Below the pieces are notes generated by a model that saw nothing but the letters and a program-made list of their open reading frames with translations, was not told the DNA's origin and searched no databases. A DNA stretch of 64,000 nucleotides, taken from the NCBI GenBank assembly GCA_023453795.1, contig JAEXSP010000003.1, positions 1 to 64,000 on the forward strand, written 5' to 3'. Shown piece after piece: positions 1-8,751 of the stretch. This DNA is from Bacillota bacterium. GTDB lineage: Bacteria; Bacillota; Clostridia; Acetivibrionales; JAEXSP01. The position numbers and the translations under genes are program-made. Within the stretch, counting starts at the first letter, position 1. Every line of letters starts with the position of its first letter.

Positions 1-54
1 AAGGATGTATGCCTGATTAAGTTTCTTCTGTGACAAAGTGATTCTCCTATCCAT
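1..54 (-). CDS. Partial transposase N-terminus (18 codons visible)
   Basis: Reading leftwards from the ATG at 54-52 the frame gives MDRRITLSQKKLNQAYIL and then leaves the window. The SQKKLNQ segment resembles the first helix of ISNCY-type transposases, which precedes their helix-turn-helix. An in-frame TTG at 36-34 has a better-placed AGGAG (48-44, 7 bases away), so translation may start there instead. The product would bind the element's ends and catalyse transposition. The call rests on a very short stretch and on the terminal repeats next to it. Confidence 0.4.
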   Translation of the reverse strand, partial: MDRRITLSQKKLNQAYIL

Positions 55-122
55 GTGTACATTCTACCGTAAGGGTGACATTATCTCACGATAATTGATA
101 GGGTGACATTATCACAAGATAA
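1..122 (-). mobile_element. End of an insertion sequence (ISNCY/IS1202-like), cut by window edge
   Basis: Two 22-base direct repeats lie at 73-94 and 101-122, both beginning GGGTGACATTATC and ending GATAA, with a 28-base period. Just inside them, on the minus strand, a reading frame opens that resembles the start of an ISNCY-type transposase. Tandem GGTGACATT-type ends next to such transposases are a known pattern. The rest of the element lies left of the window, so family and intactness cannot be settled. Confidence 0.5.
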
Positions 123-144
123 ACACAGTTATGAATAATTATTG

Positions 145-174
145 TTGCATAGTTTCCTTTACTTGTGTTAAAAT
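145..174 (+). promoter_or_regulatory. Promoter of the tyrS T-box transcript
   Basis: A -35 TTGCAT (145-150) and a -10 TAAAAT (169-174) are 18 bases apart, with an extended -10 TG at 166-167. They lie just upstream of the T-box leader, the expected place for a sigma-A promoter. Confidence 0.5.
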
Positions 175-184
175 AAACAAAAAT

Positions 185-427
185 ATTAAAACAATGCGCA
201 ATGAAGAATCAAGTAGCTTTCCGATCAATGCACTTTTAGAGAGCAGCCTGGCTGGTGAAAAGGCTGATGTAGCGGAGCGAAATACAATTCGGAGTGTGTT
301 AGAATTGATTTGATTCTGCCGGAGGCGTCCGATATAACGTATTGAGGCATTGCCCCCTATGGGTGATGTGAAATAAGGTGGTACCGCGAGCCCTTCGTCC
401 TTATACGGATGAAGAGGCTCTTTTTTA
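185..427 (+). ncRNA. T-box leader controlling tyrS
   Basis: The hallmark T-box sequence AAGGTGGTACCGCG is at 375-388. It is followed by a terminator hairpin whose arms (about 388-400 and 407-420) pair GAGCC-CTTC-TCC with GGA-GAAG-GGCTC and which ends in TTTTTT (421-426). A GGTGAAAAGGCTG segment (254-266) fits the Stem I apical region. A likely specifier codon TAC (283-285, in GAAATACAAT) reads tyrosine. Known mechanism: uncharged tRNA-Tyr pairs with the specifier and the T-box, favouring the antiterminator and letting transcription reach tyrS. The fold was drawn by eye and the 5' boundary is approximate. Confidence 0.9.
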
Positions 428-459
428 TACCCTATTAAAGAATTAAGGAGTGATTTATA

Positions 460-1689
460 ATGTCAAATGTTTATGACCTTTTGAAGGAAAGAGGACTTAT
501 TCAGCAGGTTACACATGAAGAAGAAATCAGGGAAAAGCTTGGGAAGGAAAAGGTCATTTTCTATATTGGCTTTGACCCAACGGCTGACAGCCTCCATGTA
601 GGCCATTTTCTTCAGCTTGTTGTAATGTCCCATATGCAGAAGGCGGGCCATATTCCGATTGCCTTGGTTGGCGGGGGCACAGCTATGGTTGGCGATCCTA
701 CAGGTAAAACCGACATGAGGAAGATGCTGACCAAGGAAGAAATAGACAGCAACGCAGAGAAATTCAAGAAGCAGATATCCCGCTTCATTGACTTCAGTGA
801 CGGCAAGGCAATAATGGTCAACAATGCAGACTGGCTTCTTAAATTGAACTATGTGGATTTTTTAAGAGACATAGGGGTTTATTTTTCAGTCAACCGCATG
901 CTTACAGCTGAGTGCTTTAAAAGCAGGCTTGAGGGAAAAGGGCTTTCCTTCATAGAATTCAACTACATGCTCATGCAAAGCTACGACTTTCTTGAATTGT
1001 TCCACAAGTATGGCTGTACAATGGAATTGGGCGGGGACGACCAGTGGTCCAACATAATCTACGGGGTTGACCTTATAAGAAGAGTAGAAAGCAAGGATTC
1101 CTACGGCATGACCTTTACTTTGCTTACAACAAGCGAGGGCAAAAAGATGGGTAAAACGGAGAAAGGCGCACTATGGCTTGATCCTGAAAAAACAACTCCA
1201 TATGAGTTCTACCAGTACTGGAGAAACATCGCTGACAGTGATGTTGAAAGATGTCTTGCAATGATAACCTTCCTGCCTATGGATGAGGTCAGGCGCCTTG
1301 GAGCACTTAAGGATTCACAGATAAATGAAGCAAAGAGAGTACTGGCTTATGAGGTTACTAAGCTTGTTCATGGGGAAGAAGAGGCTCTTAAGGCTCAAAA
1401 GGCTGCTGAGGCTTTGTTCTCAGGAAAAGGTGATTCGGAAAGCATACCGTCAATAGAGGTTTCAAAAGAGGAATTGGAAAAAGGGATTAAGCTTATAGAT
1501 ATTTTGGTGACATCAGGTCTTACACCTTCCAAAAGTGAAGCAAGACGTGCGATTCAGCAGGGCGGGGTAAGCGTTAACGAGGAAAAGGCAACTGATCTGG
1601 ATAAGACAATTACTGATGCTGATTTGAAAGATGGACAGATATTGCTGCAGAAGGGCAAGAAAAACTTTTGCAGGGTCAAAGCCGGCTGA
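460..1689 (+). CDS. tyrS: Tyrosyl-tRNA synthetase
   Basis: Cytoplasmic class I aminoacyl-tRNA synthetase charging tRNA-Tyr with tyrosine at the expense of ATP. The 409 residues match the family's usual length. The HIGH-type motif is HVGH (46-49). The tyrosine pocket carries GGDDQW, and the KMSKS-type loop is KMGKT (229-233). A C-terminal S4 RNA-binding domain covers about 340-405. The start has AAGGAG (445-450) nine bases upstream. It sits 33 bases after a T-box terminator with a Tyr specifier, so expression should rise when charged tRNA-Tyr falls. Confidence 0.97.
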   Translation: MSNVYDLLKERGLIQQVTHEEEIREKLGKEKVIFYIGFDPTADSLHVGHFLQLVVMSHMQKAGHIPIALVGGGTAMVGDPTGKTDMRKMLTKEEIDSNAEKFKKQISRFIDFSDGKAIMVNNADWLLKLNYVDFLRDIGVYFSVNRMLTAECFKSRLEGKGLSFIEFNYMLMQSYDFLELFHKYGCTMELGGDDQWSNIIYGVDLIRRVESKDSYGMTFTLLTTSEGKKMGKTEKGALWLDPEKTTPYEFYQYWRNIADSDVERCLAMITFLPMDEVRRLGALKDSQINEAKRVLAYEVTKLVHGEEEALKAQKAAEALFSGKGDSESIPSIEVSKEELEKGIKLIDILVTSGLTPSKSEARRAIQQGGVSVNEEKATDLDKTITDADLKDGQILLQKGKKNFCRVKAG

Positions 1690-1794
1690 TGTAAAAACAA
1701 GATAAGATAAATTGATTTTAAAGCAGCAGCAAAGGGGCATAACTCAATTAGGATTTATGTTGAGGGATGTCCTTTTTTGCGCCTGTAAAGTTTA

Positions 1795-1823
1795 TTGACA
1801 ACCGATGTTCGTATATGTTATTG
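1795..1823 (+). promoter_or_regulatory. Possible speA promoter
   Basis: A perfect -35 TTGACA (1795-1800) is followed 17 bases later by a weak -10 TTATTG (1818-1823). It lies about 50 bases upstream of the chosen speA start, inside the stretch that the longest frame would read as coding. This supports the later start. Confidence 0.4.
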
Positions 1824-1871
1824 TTTGCTTTGATAAGCTTATTTTTTGTCTGTAATGAAGGGGACGAGGCC

Positions 1872-3791
1872 ATGAATAAAACAGAACTTTTGGGTAGGTG
1901 GACAAAAGAAAAGTCCGAAGAGCTTTATGGAATAAAAAACTGGGGGGCCGGTTATTTTTCGATCTCCGACAAGGGAGAGGTTCTGGTCAATCCCTATAAG
2001 GATACCGATGCGGCTGCTATCAGTCTTATGGATATAATTTCAGGTGTTTGTGAACGTGGACTTGACATGCCTGTTTTGCTGCGTTTTGAGAATTTACTGG
2101 ATTCACAGATTTCGTTTCTAAACAATTCCTTTGGAGAAGCCATGAAAAAGCTTGGATACAAGGGAGAGTACCGTGGAGTTTACCCCATCAAGGTAAACCA
2201 GCAGCAGCAGGTAATCGAGGAAGTTACCAAGTTCGGGCAAAGGTATCACCATGGACTTGAAGTAGGCAGTAAAGCTGAGCTTGTAGCTGCTCTTTCACTT
2301 ATGAAGGATAAGGAAGCATGTCTCATATGCAATGGCTACAAGGATGAAGAGTTCATTGACCTAGGGCTTTTTGCCGTTAAAATGGGATATAAATGCTTTT
2401 TCGTTATAGAGATGCCGGGAGAACTGGACCTTGTTCTTGACAGGGCAAAGGCCATAGGTATTCAGCCTAATATCGGCATACGCATAAAGCTTTCCGCAAA
2501 GGCAGGCGGGCACTGGACAGAATCCGGCGGTGACCGGAGTATATTCGGGGTTAACATGTCCCAGTTAATATCAATAGTTGATACGTTGAAGAAGAGAGAA
2601 ATGCTTGATTGCCTGAAACTGCTACATTATCACCTTGGTTCGCAGATCCCGAATATTCGGGATATACGATCGGCTGTATTGGAGGCAACACGGGTTTATT
2701 CCGAACTCGTAAAGGAAGGCGCTCCAATGGGGTACCTCGATTTGGGAGGAGGACTTGCCGTAGATTACGACGGTTCAAACACCAATTACACCAACAGCCG
2801 AAACTATACTGTTGAAGAATATTGTACCGATATTGTTGAAGCTGTAATGTCGATATTGGATTCAAGCAGTGTCCCTCACCCTGTTATTATAACAGAATCG
2901 GGAAGGACTACAGTTGCTTATTATTCCGTACTTTTATTTAATGTGCTTGATGTAGAAAAATTTGAAGAATATGAAGTTCCGGACAAGCTTGATGAGAATA
3001 CCTCCGAACAAATAAAAAACCTGTTCGATGTAAATAAGAGCATTAACCTGAAAAACATACAGGAATGCTATAATGATGCTCTTTACTATCGGGATGAAAT
3101 CCGTGACATGTTTAAGCACGGCAGGCTGAGCCTTCGTGAACGTGCATTTTCCGAAAAAATATTCTGGAATACAATTAGTGTCATTGCCAAGGAAATGAAA
3201 AAGGTCAAAAATGCTCCACCGGATCTGGAGGATATAGAAAGTGCGATAGCAGACATCTATTACTGCAATTTCTCCGTATTCCAGTCAATCCCTGACAGCT
3301 GGGCGATAGATCAATTGTTTCCGATTATGCCTGTCCATAGGCTTCTGGAGTTGCCGAAACGTAATGCTGTCATAGCAGACATAACATGCGATTGTGACGG
3401 AAAAATAGACAGATTCATAGATCTGCATGATGTACGGATGACCCTTCCGCTTCATGAATTGAAGAATGGGGATGACTATTACCTTGGCGTATTCCTTGTC
3501 GGTGCTTATCAGGAAACGCTGGGAGACCTTCATAACTTATTTGGAGATACAAATGTTGTAAGCGTAAAAATTAATCCGGATGGGAATTACGACCTTGTAA
3601 AAGAAATCCATGGTGACAGCGTCTCTGACGTCCTCTCATATGTAGAGTTTGACCCGAAGGATATGCTTGTTAGGTTCCGTGAGACGGCAGAGGATGCGGT
3701 TCGTGAGGGGCTTATAAGTGCCACCGACAGGCGTGAAATAATGAAGGCCTATGATAACGGACTCAGGGGCTACACTTATTATGAAAGGTAG
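1872..3791 (+). CDS. speA: Biosynthetic arginine decarboxylase
   Basis: PLP-dependent decarboxylase of the fold III SpeA family, converting arginine to agmatine for polyamine synthesis. It is 639 residues, close to the roughly 650 usual for SpeA. The PLP lysine is K107 in the conserved YPIKVNQ. Further family landmarks are LGSQI, DLGGGLAVDYDGS and TESGR. The frame is open upstream to 1767, but the ATG at 1872 follows GAAGGGGA and begins the homologous sequence. The upstream 35 codons look hydrophobic and unlike the family. It stands alone between tyrS and a strong terminator. Confidence 0.95.
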   Translation: MNKTELLGRWTKEKSEELYGIKNWGAGYFSISDKGEVLVNPYKDTDAAAISLMDIISGVCERGLDMPVLLRFENLLDSQISFLNNSFGEAMKKLGYKGEYRGVYPIKVNQQQQVIEEVTKFGQRYHHGLEVGSKAELVAALSLMKDKEACLICNGYKDEEFIDLGLFAVKMGYKCFFVIEMPGELDLVLDRAKAIGIQPNIGIRIKLSAKAGGHWTESGGDRSIFGVNMSQLISIVDTLKKREMLDCLKLLHYHLGSQIPNIRDIRSAVLEATRVYSELVKEGAPMGYLDLGGGLAVDYDGSNTNYTNSRNYTVEEYCTDIVEAVMSILDSSSVPHPVIITESGRTTVAYYSVLLFNVLDVEKFEEYEVPDKLDENTSEQIKNLFDVNKSINLKNIQECYNDALYYRDEIRDMFKHGRLSLRERAFSEKIFWNTISVIAKEMKKVKNAPPDLEDIESAIADIYYCNFSVFQSIPDSWAIDQLFPIMPVHRLLELPKRNAVIADITCDCDGKIDRFIDLHDVRMTLPLHELKNGDDYYLGVFLVGAYQETLGDLHNLFGDTNVVSVKINPDGNYDLVKEIHGDSVSDVLSYVEFDPKDMLVRFRETAEDAVREGLISATDRREIMKAYDNGLRGYTYYER

Positions 3792-3816
3792 AATTAAAAA
3801 CAATTAAAGTTTTCTA

Positions 3817-3857
3817 AAAGAGCTGTGAGAATCAAATTAAGCATAGCTCTTTTTTTA
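3817..3857 (+). terminator. Terminator after speA
   Basis: AGAGCTGTG (3819-3827) pairs with CATAGCTCT (3842-3850), with one G-U pair, and a run of seven T follows. It is placed right after the speA stop. Confidence 0.85.
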
Positions 3858-3927
3858 TTACTCTTTTTTTGAGCATCCCAATAGCAAATCAACCTAAAGC
3901 TGCATATTATGTTATGTAAACGTACCT

Positions 3928-3956
3928 TTGTGTATTAAAACATGTATTTATATTAA
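3928..3956 (+). promoter_or_regulatory. Possible promoter of the ACP/KAS III/SDR operon
   Basis: TTGTGT (3928-3933) and TATTAA (3951-3956) are 17 bases apart and lie 34 bases upstream of the ACP start. Both boxes are imperfect. Confidence 0.4.
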
Positions 3957-3989
3957 ACAGTGAATTTAATTAAGCGGGGAGAGTTTGAT

Positions 3990-4208
3990 ATGACTATTCA
4001 GGAAAAGCTGAACTTGTTAGAGGAACTGCTGGACATTGAAAAAGATACCCTTGAGGAGAATGTAGAGCTTAAACAACTAAGCCAGTGGGACTCAATGGCT
4101 GTAATAGCTGTTATTGCAATGTTTGACGAAGAATTCGGTAAAACCTTAACGCCCGGGGAGATCAAACAGTTTAAAACAGTCAAGGACATCATAGACCAGA
4201 TGGATTGA
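3990..4208 (+). CDS. Acyl carrier protein
   Basis: A 72-residue acidic helical protein of the acyl/peptidyl carrier family. The phosphopantetheine site is S35 in QWDSMA, a variant of the usual DSL motif. The ATG at 3990 follows GGGGAGAG (3976-3983) by seven bases. The open frame reaches a GTG at 3960, but that has no ribosome binding site. The next gene starts 11 bases downstream, and the trio ACP, KAS III, SDR forms an operon. The DSM rather than DSL motif and the lack of other fab genes suggest a specialised carrier, not the housekeeping AcpP. That is inference. Confidence 0.88.
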   Translation: MTIQEKLNLLEELLDIEKDTLEENVELKQLSQWDSMAVIAVIAMFDEEFGKTLTPGEIKQFKTVKDIIDQMD

Positions 4209-4219
4209 GGTGAAAATTT

Positions 4220-5266
4220 TTGGCAGAAGGAGTAATAAAAAATGTAGAGGTTAAGGGTATAGCATGTGCAGTACCCGAACGCACAATAAATAATGAACAG
4301 TATTTTGAAGTCTTTGGGGAAGAAAGCGTAAATAAGTTCATAAATATGACAGGCATTAAAACGAGGCATGTAGCGATAGATGAGCAGTGTGCCTCGGATA
4401 TGTGCTATGCTGGGGCTAAAAAGCTTATGGAAAAACTGAATTGGGAGCCTTCGACTATCGATGCATTAATTCTTATAACACAAACGCCCGATTATGCCGT
4501 TCCAGCCACTTCGTGCGTCCTGCAGCACAGACTTGGCCTTTCGGAAGACTGCATAGCTTTTGACGTCAACCTTGGGTGCTCGGCCTATGTTTACGGACTG
4601 TGGTTTTGTGCCACAATGATCTCAACACAGAATCTAAAAAGGGTAGTTCTTCTATGCGGTGATACAAGCAATTTCGGAATAAACCCCAATGACAGCAGCA
4701 CCGCAATGGTTTTCGGAGATGGAGGAACTGCAACTGCGCTGGAGTGGTCTGAAGGAAAAGAAATCAAGTTTTTTCTTAAAACAAAGGGAAGCGGTTTCAA
4801 AAACATTATGGTTCCGGCCGGCCATGCAAGGAGCAGGGCCAGAACAAATACCCAGGCCTCCGAGTATGACTTGTCTATGAATGGTTCAGAAGTATTCACC
4901 TTTACCATAACCGATGTTCCCAAATCAATAAAAAGCTTTATGTCAAAGTATGAAATTGATAAAAACGATGTGGACCTGTATGTTTTCCATCAGGCCAACC
5001 TGTTTATACTTAAGCATCTTGCCAAAAAACTGGGCATACCTATGGAGAAAGTGCCTGTTTCGATAGACCGGTACGGCAACACAAGCGGAGAATCCATTCC
5101 TCTGACATTGGTAGATGCTTTGGGCGGCAATGAATCGGAAGGGACATTGAAATTATTTCTTTGCGGCTTTGGTGTAGGCTTGTCATGGGGCGGCATATAT
5201 CTTGAAATGGATAAATCCGCATGTCTGCCTATGATCTACACCAATGAGTTTTTTAATGGAGGATGA
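4220..5266 (+). CDS. 3-oxoacyl-ACP synthase III (FabH-like)
   Basis: Thiolase-fold ketoacyl synthase III of 348 residues. The Cys-His-Asn triad is complete: C120 in NLGCSA, H257 in FHQAN and N287 in YGNTSG. Family members condense an acyl-CoA starter with malonyl-ACP, or transfer acyl groups. The start is TTG at 4220 with GAGGTGA (4207-4213) at good spacing. It is sandwiched between a dedicated ACP and a FabG-like reductase, which suggests a short dedicated condensation/reduction route rather than bulk fatty acid synthesis. The substrate cannot be read from the sequence. Confidence 0.9.
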   Translation: MAEGVIKNVEVKGIACAVPERTINNEQYFEVFGEESVNKFINMTGIKTRHVAIDEQCASDMCYAGAKKLMEKLNWEPSTIDALILITQTPDYAVPATSCVLQHRLGLSEDCIAFDVNLGCSAYVYGLWFCATMISTQNLKRVVLLCGDTSNFGINPNDSSTAMVFGDGGTATALEWSEGKEIKFFLKTKGSGFKNIMVPAGHARSRARTNTQASEYDLSMNGSEVFTFTITDVPKSIKSFMSKYEIDKNDVDLYVFHQANLFILKHLAKKLGIPMEKVPVSIDRYGNTSGESIPLTLVDALGGNESEGTLKLFLCGFGVGLSWGGIYLEMDKSACLPMIYTNEFFNGG

Positions 5267-5275
5267 GTATATAAA

Positions 5276-6037
5276 ATGTTGAATCCTATGGATTTGAACG
5301 GAAAAAGAATTATGGTCACGGGAGCGTCCTCCGGGATAGGGAAAGAAATCGCCGTTTTTCTCAGCCGGTTGGGGGCTAATGTCGTTATGGCAGCCCGCAG
5401 TCAGGAAAGGCTGAAAGAAGCTATTAATTTGCTTGAACCCGGTAAGCACTCCTTTCATGTCTATGATATGCAGAATCTTGGCGGAATAGCCGGACTGATC
5501 GACGATATATGCGCGAAAGAGGGAAAACTGGACGGATTGGTGCATTCTGCCGGAATTTCAAAGACTGTGCCACTGCAGTATTTGAAAACGGATGATTTGT
5601 ACAGTATAATGGCAGTTAATTTTTTTGCCTTTGTTGAGCTTGCAAAAGGATTTTCAAAAAGAAAGAACAACAACGATGGAGGAAGCATAGTGGCTATATC
5701 CTCCATTTCAAGCAGTGTCGGCGCTAAAGGACTGACTGCCTACTGCGCAAGCAAGGGTGCGCTCGACAGCTCAATAAGGGCAATGGCTTTGGATCTGGCT
5801 CCGAAGAAGATCAGAATAAATTCAGTAGCCCCCGGAATGATTGCAACTCAAATCTATGAAGGTCTTAAAGGGTTGGTTGACGGACAGGAGCTTGAGACAG
5901 GACTTATGAAGAGACAAATGCTGGGGATTGGCAAGCCTGAGGATGTTGCACACGCAGCGGCGTTCCTGCTGAGTGATGCAGCGAGGTTTATAACCGGTAC
6001 ATCAATGGTTGTCGATGGGGGATATCTGGCACATTAA
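5276..6037 (+). CDS. Short-chain dehydrogenase/reductase (FabG-like)
   Basis: A 253-residue Rossmann-fold SDR. The dinucleotide motif TGASSGIG is at 15-22, the NAG-type strand appears as HSAGIS (90-95), and the catalytic Ser plus Y156-x3-K160 (YCASK) are present. Near the C-terminus is FITGTSMVVDGGY, typical of FabG-like enzymes. The likely reaction is NAD(P)H-dependent reduction of a 3-oxoacyl thioester. It starts nine bases after the KAS III stop, so it is co-transcribed with it. The ribosome binding site GGAGG (about 5258) is rather far upstream. An ATG at 5291 is an alternative start. Confidence 0.9.
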   Translation: MLNPMDLNGKRIMVTGASSGIGKEIAVFLSRLGANVVMAARSQERLKEAINLLEPGKHSFHVYDMQNLGGIAGLIDDICAKEGKLDGLVHSAGISKTVPLQYLKTDDLYSIMAVNFFAFVELAKGFSKRKNNNDGGSIVAISSISSSVGAKGLTAYCASKGALDSSIRAMALDLAPKKIRINSVAPGMIATQIYEGLKGLVDGQELETGLMKRQMLGIGKPEDVAHAAAFLLSDAARFITGTSMVVDGGYLAH

Positions 6038-6044
6038 TACAAAA

Positions 6045-6085
6045 ATAAAATGAGGCATGGAATAAATCCTATGCCTCATTTTATT
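6045..6085. terminator. Bidirectional terminator between convergent genes
   Basis: AATAAAATGAGGCAT pairs with ATGCCTCATTTTATT around a short loop. It lies between the SDR (+) and the first acyltransferase (-), with A/T runs on both sides, so it can serve both strands. Confidence 0.85.
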
Positions 6086-6193
6086 TATGAAGCATGCCAA
6101 TGCTTCAATATCAAGAGGACTGCAATTTTATGAGTTTATTATTTACAATTATTAGTTGAATTAAGCTGCTTAATATATTGAGTTTAACTTTTT

Positions 6194-7720
6194 TTATATG
6201 GTTAAAAGCTCATCTTTTACTTTATTAAGAAGCCTTTCTACATCGGCTTTTGCAACAGATTCCTCATAGTAGCCTGCTGCCAGCGTCAATATGCTGTTGT
6301 AGGTGCTTATCATGAGAAGCAGGCCCGGAGCGCGTACGACCGGCGGAACTATATAGGAATCTATTACGGTATTCTCGCCGAAACGGATCAAAGATTTTGA
6401 TATGAAGCCCAGGTTTGACAGGGATGGTATGCATTTGTCGCCTGAATACGGAGGACACTGCGCTGCTAATTCAGATACCTGGGAGGATACTTGAAAATAA
6501 GCAAGCGTATCCCGGAAACTCATTTTTTCTATACGTTCAAGACCTATGGCACTTTGAAGGCCCGGATTATCTTTTTTGATTTCACACATCATTTGTACAA
6601 CCCTAGACAGAGTATCGGCAAAGGTTTCATTATCGCATACAGGAAGTTTTGCTGTTACTGAACCGGAAAAATTCCTTATGGCTTCAGTTTGACCATCAGG
6701 AAGATAGCGCCGCAAATCTACGGTTACTGCTATTTCCATGGGTTCGCCGTAAATCGGCTGGCCCATTTCCTTCATTGATCTGTAAAAAGCAGTTAATATT
6801 AGGTCATTTATTGTAGCTCCCTTGGATTTTGAATAATCGGTCAGAGTTCCCAAAGCCTTGGAGGGAAGTCTGGTTATAGCTATTCTGGAATTATCAGTTC
6901 TTGCATATTTCCACGGGAAAACCCATGTTGCCGATAATATCTCCGAGCCGGGAACCCATGCGGTTTCTGGGTCGGAGATGCCAAGTGAACTGAATAGTCT
7001 GTCCTGATCGTTCCTTGTTCTCGGGTTTTCTTTTATACAAAAGCCCTCTTCATCCATATGTGTGTATATATCCGACAGCAAGCGGATATAATCCTTCAAG
7101 CCTGTGCCGTCGCAGCAGGCATGGTTCACTTTTATCACCAATGCATCCTTTCCGCCGGATCTTATAAGCTTAAGCTTCACCATTGGATCTTTGTCCATGT
7201 CCAGGGGGCTTTCCAGAAATCTTAGCACCGATTCATCCATGTTCTGAGCTGATTCAAACGTACAAAAAACCGTATTGTCTAAATTTGTAATCCTTTTCCA
7301 GTAAGGCGGCTCGTTCTCGACAAACCTGCATCCGAAAATGGGTTCCGCATCAACGGACAACCTTACTGCACGCTTCAGCCTTTCATAGTCCAAACGGTTG
7401 TCAAGCTTTAGGACTGCCTCAATTTGAAAATTTGCCATCCCGTAGCGTGCGACATAATTATATATGTCATGGCCGTTTGCAGGCATTGTATTTTCATCAT
7501 AAACAGTACTGTCGGAGGCCTGCTGCATGCTCAAATTTACATATTTTTCAAATGCCTTGCCAATACCCTTGTAATAATTGAAGATACTGGCGGGAGCTCC
7601 ATCATAAGCTCCTTTAAAGTATTCCAGATTTGCCTTGCCGAACATGTCTTCATATTGCTTAAGATTGCCTGGAAATGCTATTTTTATTTTATGGTCGCCG
7701 AATTTTAGCTTAATCTTCAT
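6194..7720 (-). CDS. Condensation-domain-like acyltransferase, paralogue 1
   Basis: A 508-residue protein of the CoA/ACP-dependent acyltransferase superfamily (condensation domains, PapA, alcohol acetyltransferases). The active-site HHxxxDG motif appears as NHACCDG with H200, D204 and G205. A second landmark, AVTVDLRRYLP, matches the DFGWG-side strand region of these proteins. Predicted role: moving an acyl group from a thioester to a hydroxyl or amine. Translation most likely starts at the ATG at 7720, because GGAGCGA (7733-7727) precedes it and the same site precedes paralogue 2. The longest frame starts at 7738. It shares long blocks with the gene at 10977-12431. It converges on the ACP/KAS III/SDR operon. 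Confidence 0.82.
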   Translation of the reverse strand: MKIKLKFGDHKIKIAFPGNLKQYEDMFGKANLEYFKGAYDGAPASIFNYYKGIGKAFEKYVNLSMQQASDSTVYDENTMPANGHDIYNYVARYGMANFQIEAVLKLDNRLDYERLKRAVRLSVDAEPIFGCRFVENEPPYWKRITNLDNTVFCTFESAQNMDESVLRFLESPLDMDKDPMVKLKLIRSGGKDALVIKVNHACCDGTGLKDYIRLLSDIYTHMDEEGFCIKENPRTRNDQDRLFSSLGISDPETAWVPGSEILSATWVFPWKYARTDNSRIAITRLPSKALGTLTDYSKSKGATINDLILTAFYRSMKEMGQPIYGEPMEIAVTVDLRRYLPDGQTEAIRNFSGSVTAKLPVCDNETFADTLSRVVQMMCEIKKDNPGLQSAIGLERIEKMSFRDTLAYFQVSSQVSELAAQCPPYSGDKCIPSLSNLGFISKSLIRFGENTVIDSYIVPPVVRAPGLLLMISTYNSILTLAAGYYEESVAKADVERLLNKVKDELLTI

Positions 7721-7805
7721 ATTTATTCGCTCCATCATGTAATATTATGCTTGGGTGTGTACATAATTTATTGTGATATATAGTGATGTTCCTGTGATAC
7801 TATAT

Positions 7806-7834
7806 ATTATGGAGCTTGGAATGCTTTTGTTACA
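7806..7834 (-). promoter_or_regulatory. Promoter of acyltransferase paralogue 1 (shared element)
   Basis: On the minus strand a -35-like TGTAAC (7834-7829) and a -10 CATAAT (7811-7806) are exactly 17 bases apart. The same two hexamers with the same spacing, plus much of the flanking sequence, recur upstream of paralogue 2 (12505-12533). This suggests common control. Confidence 0.6.
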
Positions 7835-8030
7835 AATATGATTATGTTAAGTCCAGCCTAAAAAATATATTTCTTGCTGTCCTGCCTTTCCTGAACATTC
7901 TATATGACGGCTATTTACATTTTATAACTTTTAAACTAAAATGAATTTAGTGTACATGCAAATTACAATAATGTAAAAAAATGTCGAAAAAGGTGCTGAA
8001 TCTGTGATTGCTTTTTTGCACTTGCCAAAA

Positions 8031-8059
8031 TTTACAATATGATAGTTATAATGTATAAT
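8031..8059 (+). promoter_or_regulatory. Promoter of the lipoprotein gene at 8095
   Basis: TTTACA (8031-8036) and a perfect TATAAT (8054-8059) are 17 bases apart, 36 bases before the start. The intergenic stretch 7721-8094 holds this promoter, the divergent acyltransferase promoter and otherwise only AT-rich sequence. Confidence 0.7.
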
Positions 8060-8094
8060 ATTTTCAACAATATATCTGGGAAGGTGCTTTTCGG

Positions 8095-8631
8095 ATGACT
8101 GTAAGAAAGAAATATTTTTTATTCTTGTTGATAATTTTTGTTTTTTTATCAAGCTGTGGAGCTAATAGTAATTCAAAAAAATCATTAAATCTAAGTTCTA
8201 AAGTAAATAATATTCCCTTTAGCCTATTTTTTAAAGGAGACGGGTCTGATGAAATATCAAAAAAAATTGAGGAGAGTGCTCAAAAAAGGGGTTATGGCTT
8301 TTACTATTATTATTCAATTAATACTGTCGATCAATTGAATAAAATATTAACTAAATATAATTTTGGCGCTTACCCCAATAATAGTAACGGTGAAGTTAAG
8401 AAGATAAGAAAATCATTTTTTATTAAGAATAAGCTTTATATAATATTTTTAAATGGTTGTTCAGGTTCGAAAACTAAGGCTTATAAACTAAGTAAGCAGA
8501 ACACCATCTTAAATATAACTGTTCATACAAATGCATCTTTAGATTTGGATATTAAAACAGATTGTCTTATTATCGGAATAAGTAAAGATTTTATTGGTAA
8601 GTCAAAAGATATTAAACTTATATTTGACTAA
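8095..8631 (+). CDS. Putative lipoprotein of unknown function
   Basis: 178 residues with a basic start, a hydrophobic core (about 6-18) and a lipobox FLSSC, so C21 should be lipidated and the protein anchored outside the cell membrane. The remainder is lysine-, asparagine- and isoleucine-rich and matches no family I recognise. The base composition is markedly AT-richer than the neighbouring acyltransferases, which hints at separate ancestry. The ribosome binding site AAGGTG (8081-8086) precedes the ATG. It stands with the lipoprotein at 8800 and the small membrane protein at 9356. Confidence 0.75.
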   Translation: MTVRKKYFLFLLIIFVFLSSCGANSNSKKSLNLSSKVNNIPFSLFFKGDGSDEISKKIEESAQKRGYGFYYYYSINTVDQLNKILTKYNFGAYPNNSNGEVKKIRKSFFIKNKLYIIFLNGCSGSKTKAYKLSKQNTILNITVHTNASLDLDIKTDCLIIGISKDFIGKSKDIKLIFD

Positions 8632-8751
8632 AATATTAAGGATGCGACTGATAAGTCATGAACTTTATCAAAAGACTATTTGAATTTGAATTTAAACTTT
8701 CCTGCAAGATTCGAAATACCGATTTATCAAGCAGAATAAATTAAATTTGTA

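Noticed and set aside
131..313. Open frame of 60 codons before tyrS
   Set aside because: It lies inside the T-box leader RNA, has no ribosome site and its bases are explained by Stem I.
1767..1871. N-terminal extension of speA
   Set aside because: It covers the likely promoter, lacks a ribosome site and does not look like the family. The ATG at 1872 has both context and homology.
7982..7988. TGTCGAA resembling a Spo0A box upstream of a lipoprotein
   Set aside because: A seven-base match is expected several times by chance in 64 kb of AT-rich DNA, and nothing else supports it.
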